A stretch of 19,524 nt of DNA from Saccoglossus kowalevskii (GCF_000003605.2 NW_003124894.1:532883-552406); one strand, 5' to 3'. Shown: positions 12,801 to 18,554, counted from the first letter of the stretch. A program made the numbers and translations. The notes: a model not told the origin generated them from the letters alone.

Positions 12801-13869
12801 CTTCATTATCACGGCAACATACTTACTTTTTCTCTTTCTGTAAATGCAACTACAGCAGGTGTAACTCTATCTCCTAAATCATTTGCTACAACGACTGTCT
12901 TGCCATCCTGAAATAAACAGACATGATTGATTCTGTTATGATGTTCTGTTACATGTAGAGAAATAATAGATTTTATTCACAAGTGGCCGCTGTGATCAAA
13001 AGATCTTGTTTAAGCAGAAAAATAATTTCATTCTCATCCATCATCCTATTTACAGATCACATGTAACTATGGTATTTGGAGAGGGAATTGTTTGATATTT
13101 GTGTTTTATTCGGAACAAAAATTACACATATCCTGATAGTCAGTTGTCAATGAGGTTATATATCGGTCAATTTTTTTTTTTTTAAGATAGATGCTTGGGT
13201 GGCAGCAATTTGACTACAACACTTGAATCACAAAATTTATAATCAATTACACATTTAAAGTGAAAATCACAACACTTTTACAGATCATCTACTCAACCTT
13301 GACGTTTGATGGTGAGATTTTATGCTATGTTTCCATTAGTATACAGAAGTTCCAGTTGACGAATATCGAAGAGGTCACTTCGTCTTGACTAGGGTCATAC
13401 TACACAGGAGGGGGGACAGTTGATCAGTCGCCCTAAATAAAGACGATCTCAGACTATGACACCTTCATCAAAGTTGACAGTTGAGCCACAGCCTGGGAAT
13501 TTCGCCACTTTCTCGGTAACTTAATCCATAACATAATGCACCCCATACATCACACTCCACTATACCCTGACATGTAGATCGAACCACCGTCCCTCAACAG
13601 GGACGGTGATCGAACCCATACCCATGTCTGTAAAATTGTACATTCCGTCTACAGAATGTGAGAACTCGATGAGTTCGTATTTCACAACATGTGCTCCTCT
13701 AATTGAGACAATATTTTCAGCAGTACAACGAAATTTTCACAATTTATTACACCACGGCTAAGATTTCTTGTCCAAATGGAACCATGTACATCTTAATCTA
13801 CTATCCTACCTTGTGAACAGCAACACAACAAGAAATCGACCCAAAATTTATTCCGATGGAGGCCGCCAT
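781..13869 (-). CDS. HSPA14: HSPA14 / HSP70L1 orthologue, atypical ribosome-associated Hsp70, complete 14-exon gene
   Basis: The coding sequence is the join, on the minus strand, of 13810-13869, 12827-12907, 12475-12557, 11469-11623, 8573-8663, 7773-7877, 7291-7452, 5911-6066, 5665-5767, 4905-5033, 4034-4117, 3535-3699, 1595-1665 and 781-862. Every junction is GT-AG and every phase matches. The total of 1527 nt gives 508 residues and TAA; human HSPA14 has about 509. Visible landmarks are the N-terminal [11 protein letters not shown] phosphate loop (residues 1-11), [12 protein letters not shown] (about 25-36), [12 protein letters not shown] (about 173-184), the VFRLGGT segment (about 196-202) where canonical Hsp70s have DLGGGT, and [11 protein letters not shown] (about 336-346). 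A short beta-rich C-terminus follows, without the helical lid, as is usual in this family. Known role of the family: it binds DNAJC2 at the ribosome exit tunnel as a poorly active ATPase in nascent-chain folding. The start is supported by family similarity and by an in-frame TAA eight codons upstream (13891-13893). Confidence 0.96.
863..1594 (-). other. HSPA14 intron 13
   Basis: 732-nt GT-AG intron with no recognisable gene. It contains a short GT microsatellite at about 1570-1586. Short plus-strand open frames near 1064-1545 have no family similarity that I can see. Confidence 0.8.
1595..1665 (-). CDS. HSPA14: HSPA14 coding exon 13
   Basis: 71 nt, phase 0 in and 2 out, residues 459-482. It starts [20 protein letters not shown], matching human VVLQDLDKKENGLRDILAVL. 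The acceptor is GCATTGCAG and the donor is GTATGA. Confidence 0.92.
1729..1741. repeat. Poly-G run
   Basis: About a dozen consecutive G on the plus strand in HSPA14 intron 12, so poly-C in the transcript. It is a slippage-prone and possibly quadruplex-forming tract. Confidence 0.9.
1783..1856. repeat. 73-nt inverted repeat, hairpin-forming
   Basis: The left arm (1783-1811) and right arm (1828-1856) are about 29 nt each and differ at only a few positions around a 16-nt spacer. The inner ten bases are CGGGTATACC against GGTATACCCG. It lies in HSPA14 intron 12 and is GC-rich compared with the surrounding intron. It could be a foldback or MITE remnant, or a pre-miRNA-sized hairpin. There is no coding potential. 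Confidence 0.85.
1857..2270. other. Intron 12 stretch between the inverted repeat and the recombinase remnant
   Basis: No exon or RNA was recognised. It may be the 3' flank of the inserted element: CCACTGCC occurs both in the inverted repeat (1789-1796) and just beyond the other side of the remnant (about 2942-2949). That is suggestive of element ends but not proof. Confidence 0.3.
2271..2845 (-). pseudogene. Decayed 3' end of a Crypton/DUF3504 (KIAA1958-like) tyrosine recombinase gene
   Basis: On the minus strand, broken frames recall the C-terminal recombinase domain of Crypton-derived DUF3504 proteins, in the right order. First comes [14 protein letters not shown] (about 2823-2782), where the family has MYATGG.NCPV. 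After a frame change comes [15 protein letters not shown], like the family's YLSKLNP..DALFQRP. Next is [11 protein letters not shown], then a degraded [16 protein letters not shown], like the family's NHSIRAT...GFEARHIM with the catalytic region eroded. After a further shift come ISSILSR and a tail ending [18 protein letters not shown], with a stop at 2271-2273. In-frame stops and at least two frameshifts show that it is dead. No 5' part is visible, so it is a truncated insertion in HSPA14 intron 12. The family assignment is from memory of motifs, not a search. Confidence 0.6.
3208..3412. repeat. Degenerate short tandem repeat
   Basis: Repeated variants of 'tgtcaactgtaatgt' and 'ccaactgcaatgttgact', about 14-20 nt each, fill about 200 nt of HSPA14 intron 12. 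The copies are diverged and vary in length. Confidence 0.75.
3535..3699 (-). CDS. HSPA14: HSPA14 coding exon 12
   Basis: 55 codons, phase 0 at both ends, residues 404-458. It includes [12 protein letters not shown] and CIQIYEG, matching human TPLPARRQHTLQ and CLELYES. The acceptor is TTCTTTAG and the donor is GTGAGT. Confidence 0.94.
4034..4117 (-). CDS. HSPA14: HSPA14 coding exon 11
   Basis: 28 codons, phase 0 at both ends, residues 376-403 ([18 protein letters not shown] then [10 protein letters not shown]). It is the linker and start of the reduced substrate-binding domain, matching human AGILIGKEN..IECSARDILVK. Confidence 0.93.
4313..4724. repeat. 77-bp tandem repeat, about five copies, each with a CArG box
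   Basis: The phrase 'gatggtagacagttgcatcc' recurs at 4355, 4432, 4509, 4586 and 4663, an exact 77-bp period. Each unit contains CCTTATTTGG, a perfect SRF consensus CC(A/T)6GG, at 4377, 4454, 4531, 4608 and 4685. The first unit also has CCAAATAAGG (4321-4330), which is decayed in later units. Units also hold an inverted pair, CACATTTCCAA and TTGGAAATGTG, so each can fold. Alternating small differences (AAATAAGAAATG against AAAAAAGGAATG) suggest a later 154-bp duplication. The array sits in HSPA14 intron 10. Confidence 0.95.
4905..5033 (-). CDS. HSPA14: HSPA14 coding exon 10
   Basis: 43 codons, phase 0 at both ends, residues 333-375. It contains [20 protein letters not shown] and [18 protein letters not shown], the adenosine-binding end of the ATPase domain that is very conserved across Hsp70s. 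Confidence 0.96.
5665..5767 (-). CDS. HSPA14: HSPA14 coding exon 9
   Basis: 103 nt, phase 2 in and 0 out, residues 298-332, containing [20 protein letters not shown]. It aligns with human RARFELLCSPLFNKCIEAIR. The polypyrimidine tract is strong (TTTTTCTTCTTCAG). Confidence 0.95.
5911..6066 (-). CDS. HSPA14: HSPA14 coding exon 8
   Basis: 156 nt, phase 2 in and 2 out, residues 246-298. It includes [18 protein letters not shown] and [16 protein letters not shown], aligned with human MKLTNSAEVAKHSLSTL and FLDSLYEGQDFDCNVS. The acceptor is GGTTACAG and the donor is GTAAGC. Confidence 0.95.
6067..7290 (-). other. HSPA14 intron 7, with diverged dispersed repeat
   Basis: No gene is seen in this 1.2-kb intron. 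At about 6280-6400, phrases such as 'tggtcattttgaatcagatct' and 'gtgcacctgca', then 'gaatttgattaaaatc', match the dispersed element of intron 4. Another possible fragment ('tgacctgcatcag') lies near 7190. Open frames at 6265-6573 and 6297-6539 are explained by this repeat. Confidence 0.5.
7291..7452 (-). CDS. HSPA14: HSPA14 coding exon 7
   Basis: 162 nt, phase 2 in and 2 out, residues 192-246. It contains [20 protein letters not shown] and [20 protein letters not shown]. The LGGT segment replaces the canonical DLGGGT, a hallmark of HSPA14. The donor is GTAAGT. Confidence 0.95.
7557..7840. repeat. 81-bp tandem duplication of the 3' end of HSPA14 exon 6 with its splice donor
   Basis: The segment holding the last part of exon 6 and its donor recurs downstream in intron 6. 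The donor dinucleotides are at 7771-7772, 7690-7691 and 7609-7610, exactly 81 bp apart (27 codons). A partial fourth copy begins near 7557. The copies are almost identical, so the duplication is recent. The boundary between units is the short 'ctagcaa' joint after each donor. Confidence 0.93.
7773..7877 (-). CDS. HSPA14: HSPA14 coding exon 6
   Basis: 105 nt, phase 2 in and 2 out, residues 157-192, containing [19 protein letters not shown] and [14 protein letters not shown]. The 3' part of this exon and its GTAAGAC donor are repeated downstream in intron 6 at an 81-bp period. Only this most proximal donor keeps the frame open: the repeated donors lie beyond an in-frame TAA and TAG. Confidence 0.95.
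7963..8215. repeat. 30-bp tandem repeat, about eight copies
   Basis: The unit approximates 'ttactgcaatggattgtttt' followed by 'gattggtcag'. Starts fall at 7973, 8003, 8033, 8063, 8093 and 8123, then 8157 and 8187. Most units carry ATTGG, the reverse of a CCAAT box. It lies in HSPA14 intron 5. Confidence 0.92.
8573..8663 (-). CDS. HSPA14: HSPA14 coding exon 5
   Basis: 91 nt, phase 1 in and 2 out, residues 127-157, containing [19 protein letters not shown]. This matches human NDVVITVPFDFGEKQKNAL in subdomain IIA of the ATPase domain. It follows the 2.8-kb repeat-filled intron 4. Confidence 0.95.
8790..9545 (+). mobile_element. Dispersed non-autonomous repeat in ~282-bp tandem monomers with CA/ACGC tail
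   Basis: The phrase 'gtcagagatatggcactag' occurs at 8890 and 9172, giving a 282-bp period. Each monomer has 'aaaatggcc..cagtc.gccatttt', then 'gatctgaaaaa..aaaatga..tgcatca', then 'ccaa.tttgaa' and 'aatgcttgat'. A third partial monomer (about 9350-9460) runs into 'ggtccggacgcacgcacgca' and CA-rich simple sequence. Fragments elsewhere in the window (about 320-440 and 6280-6400) show it is dispersed. No coding capacity was seen, so it resembles a SINE or MITE-like element. Which family it belongs to is not known to me. Confidence 0.6.
9658..10835. repeat. 26-bp minisatellite, about 45 copies
   Basis: The consensus unit is ATGGGTGGACAAATGGCC followed by AGGGAGAA. Copies are nearly all exactly 26 bp, with a 27-bp unit near 9852 and another near 10321. 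Because 26 is not a multiple of three and the unit lacks stops in the relevant phases, long open frames appear on both strands with a 26-residue period. They are not genes. The right flank to about 10910 is a degraded GA/GGACA-rich tail. It sits in HSPA14 intron 4. Confidence 0.97.
10911..11468 (-). other. 5' part of HSPA14 intron 4, no gene seen
   Basis: AT-rich intronic DNA between the minisatellite and the exon 4 donor. No exon, RNA or clear repeat was recognised. Confidence 0.7.
11469..11623 (-). CDS. HSPA14: HSPA14 coding exon 4
   Basis: 155 nt, phase 2 in and 1 out, residues 75-127, including [16 protein letters not shown] and [15 protein letters not shown]. This aligns with human CLVIEKNGKLRYEID and FVNPEDVARLIFSKM. 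The acceptor is TTTAACAG and the donor is GTAAGG. Confidence 0.95.
11624..12474 (-). other. HSPA14 intron 3, no gene seen
   Basis: An 851-nt GT-AG intron. A 76-codon plus-strand open frame at 12202-12432 has no recognisable domain or splice context and is treated as chance. Confidence 0.75.
12475..12557 (-). CDS. HSPA14: HSPA14 coding exon 3
   Basis: 83 nt, phase 0 in and 2 out, residues 48-75. It contains [18 protein letters not shown], matching the human VGLAAKQSRIRNISNTV segment. The donor is GTATGT. Confidence 0.95.
12827..12907 (-). CDS. HSPA14: HSPA14 coding exon 2
   Basis: 27 codons, phase 0 at both ends, residues 21-47, including [18 protein letters not shown]. That segment matches the human [17 protein letters not shown] region. 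The acceptor is TTTCAG and the donor is GTAAGT. Confidence 0.95.
12908..13809 (-). other. HSPA14 intron 1
   Basis: A 902-nt intron immediately downstream of the first coding exon. Apart from the hairpin at 13585-13608, no gene or RNA was recognised. Confidence 0.75.
13585..13608. repeat. Perfect 10-bp stem hairpin flanked by ATCGAAC direct repeats
   Basis: CACCGTCCCT and AGGGACGGTG are perfect reverse complements around a CAAC loop. ATCGAAC lies on both sides (about 13578-13584 and 13609-13615). It is in HSPA14 intron 1, and its function is unknown. Confidence 0.85.
13810..13869 (-). CDS. HSPA14: HSPA14 coding exon 1
   Basis: Codes for residues 1-20 ([20 protein letters not shown]) and ends in phase 0 before a GTAGGA donor. 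It carries the first phosphate-binding loop of the actin-like ATPase fold. Cysteines replace the usual small residues after the loop, as HSPA14 proteins often show. Confidence 0.95.
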
Positions 13870-13872
13870 GTT
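13860..13872 (-). promoter_or_regulatory. YY1-type motif over the HSPA14 start codon
   Basis: On the minus strand AACATGGCGGCC fits the AANATGGCGGC core bound by YY1. This often overlaps the start codon or initiator of housekeeping genes. Here it includes the ATG itself. Confidence 0.45.
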
Positions 13873-13911
13873 GAGAATGTAGAATGACGTTTACTGCCCG
13901 ATGAGGGCGCA

Positions 13912-13916
13912 ATTGG
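13912..13916 (-). promoter_or_regulatory. CCAAT box upstream of HSPA14
   Basis: A CCAAT pentamer on the minus strand lies about 45 nt upstream of the HSPA14 ATG. A TGACGT half-CRE is at 13885-13890. Both fit a compact TATA-less promoter. No TATA box was seen. Confidence 0.35.
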
Positions 13917-14063
13917 GAATGGTGGCGCTTGTCTGATGTCTAATCAAATAGGGTATCTTTTAGTGGACGCAATCAGAATACGAGTTTCATTGTCACCTGC
14001 ATGTTTACACAACGGTCACATTCTGTTTTCTAGAAGAACACAATATACGTGATCGTTACATAC

Positions 14064-14156
14064 CTCAATCATCTTTCCATCTTCTAGTTGTATTATATCT
14101 TTGTCCCTCTGCGTCAATTCACTCAAAATCTCGCCAGAAATCAGAAATGTCAACAT
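14064..14156 (-). CDS. Candidate alternative first coding exon of HSPA14, or first exon of an unknown gene
   Basis: An ATG at 14156 opens 31 codons (MLTFLISGEILSELTQRDK then DIIQLEDGKMIE) and ends in phase 0 at a GTATGT donor. Joined to HSPA14 exon 2, also phase 0, the frame stays open, but the ATPase phosphate loop of exon 1 would be lost. An AACAG acceptor-like site at 14162-14164 would also allow an internal exon. The charged, helix-prone sequence suggests a short coiled segment. I do not recognise the family. A perfect RFX X-box lies about 80 nt upstream. Confidence 0.3.
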
Positions 14157-14236
14157 GTGACCTGTTATCGCAAAAGGCGTAAACTATATAGTGAACATTT
14201 GACATATATTTTATTATAAGCGGATATAGCTCCCGT

Positions 14237-14250
14237 GTAACCATGGTAAC
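14237..14250. promoter_or_regulatory. Perfect RFX X-box
   Basis: GTAACCATGGTAAC is a perfect palindrome and fits the X-box consensus GTNRCC-N(0-3)-RGYAAC bound by RFX factors, often at promoters of ciliary genes. It is 81 nt upstream of the ATG at 14156 and about 370 nt upstream of the HSPA14 ATG. Confidence 0.5.
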
Positions 14251-14417
14251 TATCAAGGGTTGTGTTTTGTCCAACATACATGTAGCTTGTGTGAAATTTA
14301 CAATCGGTATTATTCCAGTGTCATATTTGTTTCCAATTAAGTAATTTCGTGTACATTGTAAAGTACTTGGAATTTACTTTCGCTGAAGGGATGAATCAGT
14401 AGATACAATAGGTGAGA

Positions 14418-14427
14418 TCTCGCGAGA
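14418..14427. promoter_or_regulatory. TCTCGCGAGA palindrome (BANP-type CGCG element)
   Basis: The exact TCTCGCGAGA core lies within the 12-nt palindrome ATCTCGCGAGAT at 14417-14428. This element is bound by BANP at CpG-rich housekeeping promoters in animals. It lies in a locally CpG-richer stretch between the two minus-strand genes. Confidence 0.5.
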
Positions 14428-14428
14428 T

Positions 14429-15976
14429 GCATGAAAGACACGCGTCGAAGGTCTGTCGCAAAAATCGAACGATTTGATTTTGAACTCGAATTTCTTTATT
14501 TCGTAGCGCACATCGACCGGCCGATCTTCGACAGAGGAATATTGCATTCGAATATCCTCACTTTATCGAAATTGCCCATCATCAAATGTGTACAGCACAT
14601 TATTGACATGGAAATGTTCCCCAAAATACTTTCGCGTTTGTCGAATCCCACGCGATGTTTGACGCCACTACGACGCTATGACCTTTGTTTGTCCTGTTTT
14701 TTACGTTCGATTTCACGCATAACGCGTGATTCTCGCAGTGAACGGGAAATGGTCTATTCAGTGGAAATATCCTTTTCCTTATTTTTTACATTCAAGCCAT
14801 TTTCATACGAAACAGATATAAAGCGTTTTCGGCGAAAATTAATTCCATAAATAAAGGATTCTACAGTAATTCATTCCTTGATCCTTTCTTAGCAAAATTA
14901 CACTTGAAGATTCCCCCATTAAAACCATACGCGTGCGTGAAAATATTTCACCGGAGACAAAGTCGAACTCCGAACAGTTCGATACGCGTTACCTAAAGCG
15001 CAAAGACCTATGGGAAGGAGATTGAGTCAAAGTATTTACTATTGTTTGGGTTGGAATTTTGTAAACGTTACAGGACATATGAGCATTATAAGAATCTGAC
15101 ATGTTCATGTCACTTTTGTAAAACAAATTGTAAAACTGAAAGTGCCAGCATATTATTTTGTTCATGCGAAAATAGCATTGCCAAAATATTGTAATGAAGG
15201 AAATTGGTGTCTTATCAGGGGGGAAATTTCTCCTCTGGGGTCTCCACACTTGCCAGGGGGAAATCTAGTCTCGTCTCTCTATCGCGTCCCCTTGAGGTAC
15301 GGGACCGGGAAAGTCTTAAACTTTATAGTCAAATAGACACACACAACGAAATACGTTTCAACTCTCGTCTTTAGTCGGTCAGTCGTGTACTCTATAAGAC
15401 ACAGCGCCCTGGGGGAAACATCCCAAAGACTATCGCAAGGCTGTCCCAAGACTCTCCAGGATTGGACTCTCTTCTGGTGTACTCGCCAAGACCAACTAAA
15501 ACTCTCTTTATTCATTTTCAAAACTTTAACCAATTACAAAGCAGTAAAAAGACTCTAGGGCGTAACCTTCAATCATAAAGCCAATCACACTAAGTACTGA
15601 ATACGTCATATCTTTTGATTAATCGTTCACTACATTAATAACTACAAATACTAAACTGTCAGAAATAGTAGTCCGAATAGCGACGGTTATCTCGTAATTA
15701 GTTCCAAATCACTGAGTCGAGTTCCGTCCAGAACATCACATGGCCTAAACGATGACAGACATAACACAGCCATTCATTCGTAATCAGCTAATTAAGTCGA
15801 TTAACAGATACGCAAAACAAATTCATCACAGTCTCATCAAACGATTTTCCAAAATGGGTTTCGTTTTCTTTATATGAATACGTCATGCACATGTATATTT
15901 TACTCTATATGGATAACATTTCATAAAAGATACATGGAAAGAAAATTAACTACTAGTACGAGTACATCTGTCAGCA
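14429..15976. other. Intergenic, CpG-richer stretch with several ACGCGT sites
   Basis: No gene I can support. ACGCGT occurs at 14440, 14722, 14929 and 14984, more often than in the rest of the window. A 139-codon plus-strand open frame (14431-14850) starts just after the TCTCGCGAGA element but shows no recognisable domain, and I leave it out as a gene. The section 15220-15540 is rich in GTCTC/GACTCT-type words. Confidence 0.5.
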
Positions 15977-15982
15977 TTTATT
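15977..15982 (-). terminator. Probable poly(A) signal of the unknown minus-strand gene
   Basis: AATAAA on the minus strand lies about 85 nt past the TGA at 16066-16068. Confidence 0.45.
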
Positions 15983-16065
15983 GGTGTTAAAAATGTAAAA
16001 ATAATAAACATTATCTTGAAATGTACATATAGCATGACAGTATGTATATACACCGACGACGTATT

Positions 16066-16384
16066 TCAATAATACACTGGTGGCTCGTTTTCGCCTCGGA
16101 TCGAATACTTTATGTCTTGAAGCTCTTTTGGAATGTACTCGTACGAGTGTGTTTTTTCCATCTCTGACATTCTCATTTGCATATCCCCTGCCTGTTTTCG
16201 CCCACGTTCTAGTTCGTCGTTCATTTTCAGGAGCAGATCTTCTTGGTAGACAACAATATCAGACAGTTCACGGAGACTTTTTCGTCGGAAAATTCGAGGA
16301 ACGTGGCCCGAACTCTTTGCTTTTTTGAATGTCCTAATCATCGGGTTGCCCTCCGTTACGTCATTCGTTTGCCGTTCTTTATAT
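16066..16384 (-). CDS. Terminal exon of an unrecognised gene, basic coiled-coil-like C-terminus
   Basis: The exon begins after TTCTGTTCGACAG and ends at TGA (16066-16068): 105 codons plus stop, entering with the third base of a codon. The sequence starts YKERQTNDVTEGNPMIRTFK, continues through a basic stretch (KKAKSSGHVPRIFRRKSLRE) to a charged helical segment (YQEDLLLKMNDELERGRKQA then MQMRMSEMEK), and ends ENEPPVYY. The helical part suits a short coiled coil. The open frame, good acceptor, phase match to the exon at 17183 and nearby poly(A) signal support a real gene. I do not recognise the family. Confidence 0.6.
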
Positions 16385-16805
16385 CTGTCGAACAGAATAA
16401 AACAAATTAGAAAATTATTTTTTTTTTTGCTGCCGGGAATCGTTAATGATTACATCACTGTATAAAAGTACTCATTTATAATAATCGGAGGCGTTACACA
16501 TAGTTCTAGCCCGATAAATACTTCACCATTCTTTACAAGCCGTCGGCCGAGATTGAGACTTGAAATTTCTGAAGAGAGCAAAGCACGAATTGGCTTGATA
16601 CAAAGTATGCTTGTATTTTCAATTCATAATAAATAACAGCAGCAAGTTTATTCAGAATACATAGTAGAACTGAAAAAATCAAATTTCTCATGAGACCGAT
16701 ACTAGATGAAATACTAATAATAACTTGGTATATACAACTCGAGAAAGAGTTCAAATTTAATTTATTTTTTGGTGTTTTTTTTCTTCAATAAAATAAAATA
16801 TGAAA

Positions 16806-16885
16806 GTGTATAAATTGCGAAAGCCGGGTTTCCGCGAATTTCATTTTCGACTTTCGCGGTGACCCGGCTTTCGACCTTTACACAC
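16806..16885. repeat. 80-nt inverted repeat, hairpin-forming
   Basis: The left arm begins GTGTATAAATTGCGAAAGCC and contains GGGTTTCCGCGAA. The right arm is its near reverse complement, ending at CTTTACACAC. About 33 positions pair, with a few mismatches, around a short spacer. It lies in the intron of the unknown minus-strand gene and is GC-rich against an AT-rich background. It resembles the 1783-1856 structure in size and build but not in sequence. Confidence 0.85.
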
Positions 16886-17182
16886 TCCTGTGATATATTA
16901 TTTTACTAAAAAAAAAAACACTAAAAAATAAACAAAAGACTGTATGTATGCAAGTTTCAAGTTTACTGTGCATTGAACGTAGTATACGCAAATAATCATA
17001 TTTGAAGTATCGAAGGCTGTCCAGTAATGAGAAGTCGATAAAAATACAATAGAAGCGCCCTCCCTGACGCTTACCTGTAAGATACTTCGTGATCACGGCC
17101 GAGAATGGGAATATGTCATTATACGTGCGGTAGCTACGACGGAAACCTACCCGGCCTTCAGTAATAATACTAACCAACTCAC

Positions 17183-17363
17183 CTGACAACTTGCTTGTTT
17201 ACAAGCCTAACCATCCATGGACATAAGAAATACGTATAATATAGTATATTCATCATTTCGTTGCTGTTGTTGTTCAACCAGGGATAATTCTCTTCAGCAG
17301 AGGAGTTGCCAATGTCACCACACAGCACATCAGGCCCAGGTAAAGTCTGTGCCTGGCCGGTGA
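17183..17363 (-). CDS. Penultimate exon of the same unrecognised gene, with hydrophobic segment
   Basis: The frame ends GTT GTC AG before a consensus GTGAGT donor, and the next exon supplies the A, so the phases fit. The frame reads PGPDVLCGDIGNSSAEENYP then WLNNNSNEMMNILYYTYFL, followed by CPWMVRLVNKQVV. MNILYYTYFLCPWMV is hydrophobic enough for a membrane segment or anchor. If translation starts at the ATG ATG pair (17256), the two exons give a protein of about 130 residues. Otherwise the exon starts after CCGCAG (17364-17366), a weak acceptor, and more exons lie upstream. The 5' boundary is therefore uncertain. Confidence 0.4.
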
Positions 17364-17439
17364 CTGCGGCCCTGGTATGTGTTCAAAATAAAACAATAAA
17401 TGCATTTCCCATCGACCACATGCGCTTGCCTTGTTCCAG

Positions 17440-17512
17440 CACGTCATAAACGCGTCAAAGCGTCACAAACGCTTCAAAAAAGAACTTTGTTGAGAGAGCG
17501 CCGCCATGCGAT
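17440..17512. promoter_or_regulatory. Cluster of TGACG half-sites followed by a GCCGCCATG motif
   Basis: ACGTCA, GCGTCA and GCGTCA occur within about 30 nt (from about 17441), which suits ATF/CREB-type binding. GCCGCCATG at about 17501-17509 resembles the YY1-type motif seen at HSPA14. It could be the promoter of the unknown minus-strand gene if that gene starts near 17256. This is inference only. Confidence 0.25.
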
Positions 17513-17637
17513 ATAACCGGGAGTGGTGATTAGAACAAGTGCAGGTAGCCACCAAAGAAGATCCATTGCTAGAAACGTCTCGCTATGTTGAATAGTTAGT
17601 TAGTACAACGAACCAAATATTGTCGACTTTATATTAG

Positions 17638-17720
17638 GTAATAATAATAATAATAATCATCTTTATTGTTATCGTATCCTCTATGGGACTTTGATTGAAG
17701 AATACAATAAAGGTATAGCA
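17638..17720. repeat. (ATA)n microsatellite with retroposon-tail-like sequence
   Basis: An ATA/AAT trinucleotide run (about 17639-17658) is followed by 'catctttattgttatcgtat' and 'tacaataaagg'. On the minus strand this reads like the AATAAAG...(TTA)n 3' tail of a LINE/SINE copy. No coding remnant was seen beside it. Confidence 0.45.
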
Positions 17721-18554
17721 ATGAAAAAAAAAAAGAGTTTAAAAGAGTATAAAACAAAGGTATCATGGTTAGTTTAAGTGAAATCCTAAGAAAAAAACAC
17801 GGAATTTATCCATTTTGAATTATATATATTAGGATATTCACTTTAGAAAAGTTTTGGGTCATCCGTCAGGCCTATTTCTTGAGAAAATGTTGGTTGTATT
17901 GTCGTTAATGGCAGCCATTCTGTCAATATTAAAACGCTTTATCTGTTGTTTCTATGGTGGAGAAATTATGCCATATCTCAAATTGTAGACTGGTGGCACA
18001 AATGAAAAAAACAATAGATCGTGACTGATATATTACTTTTGTTATTCTGGATAAATTAAAAAAAATCCAAGTTTTAAAAAGTGACAACAAATGACGTATT
18101 TTATGGAACTATTCTAAAAACAGTAATTTTTGAATAATAAATGGCAACTTTTTTGAAAATACGGTAGCGTAAACACAAACTAATGCTGGTGTATCGTGGA
18201 CGCCTGCGCATTAGAATTTTTTAATATGTAAAGTTTATCGAACGAATGTTTGTTGATAACACTGGATTTATTTTATGATAAATCATGCTCTAATATAATG
18301 TAATGTAATGAAATGAAACAAGATGCAATATTATTGTTAAGATAATAAAAAAACCTCCAAGTTGAAGCGCCACCACGTGTCCGTGGCGAGTCCAATAATT
18401 TGCATTTTAACTATCAACATATGAACTGCCAGGTTCCAAGCTTTACATAAACATATATATCACTGTTCTCTTTTTGTAACTGTGCGTATGCGTACAATCG
18501 CTAGCTCCAGTAACTGGGCCAATAGAACAAAAACAGCTGTGTTTTTTTTCAAAA
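17721..18554. other. No gene seen; possible promoter region at its end
   Basis: Mostly AT-rich with no exon recognised. Near the end are an E-box CACGTG (18374-18379), a GTGCGTATGCGTAC word (about 18482-18495) like a variant NRF1 site, and a CCAAT pentamer (18519-18523). These are compatible with a promoter for the exon at 18555. Confidence 0.4.

Noticed and set aside
13575-13620. tRNA gene suggested by GGTTCGATC on the minus strand
   Set aside because: No A box, acceptor stem or cloverleaf can be formed around it. The sequence folds as a simple hairpin instead.
14027-14036. TTCTAGAA as a heat-shock element
   Set aside because: Only two of the usual three or more 5-bp units are present, and HSPA14 is not known as a strongly heat-induced gene.
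14064-14161. Internal exon of the gene that ends at 16066
   Set aside because: That gene already ends with a stop and a poly(A) signal upstream of here, so this exon must belong to HSPA14 or another gene.
14431-14850. 139-codon plus-strand open frame
   Set aside because: No recognisable domain and no similarity I can name. Kept only as part of the CpG-richer region finding.
16878-17189. 103-codon minus-strand open frame
   Set aside because: Its first part is bounded by good splice-like signals, but its phase does not match the terminal exon. The exon ending at 17183 fits better.
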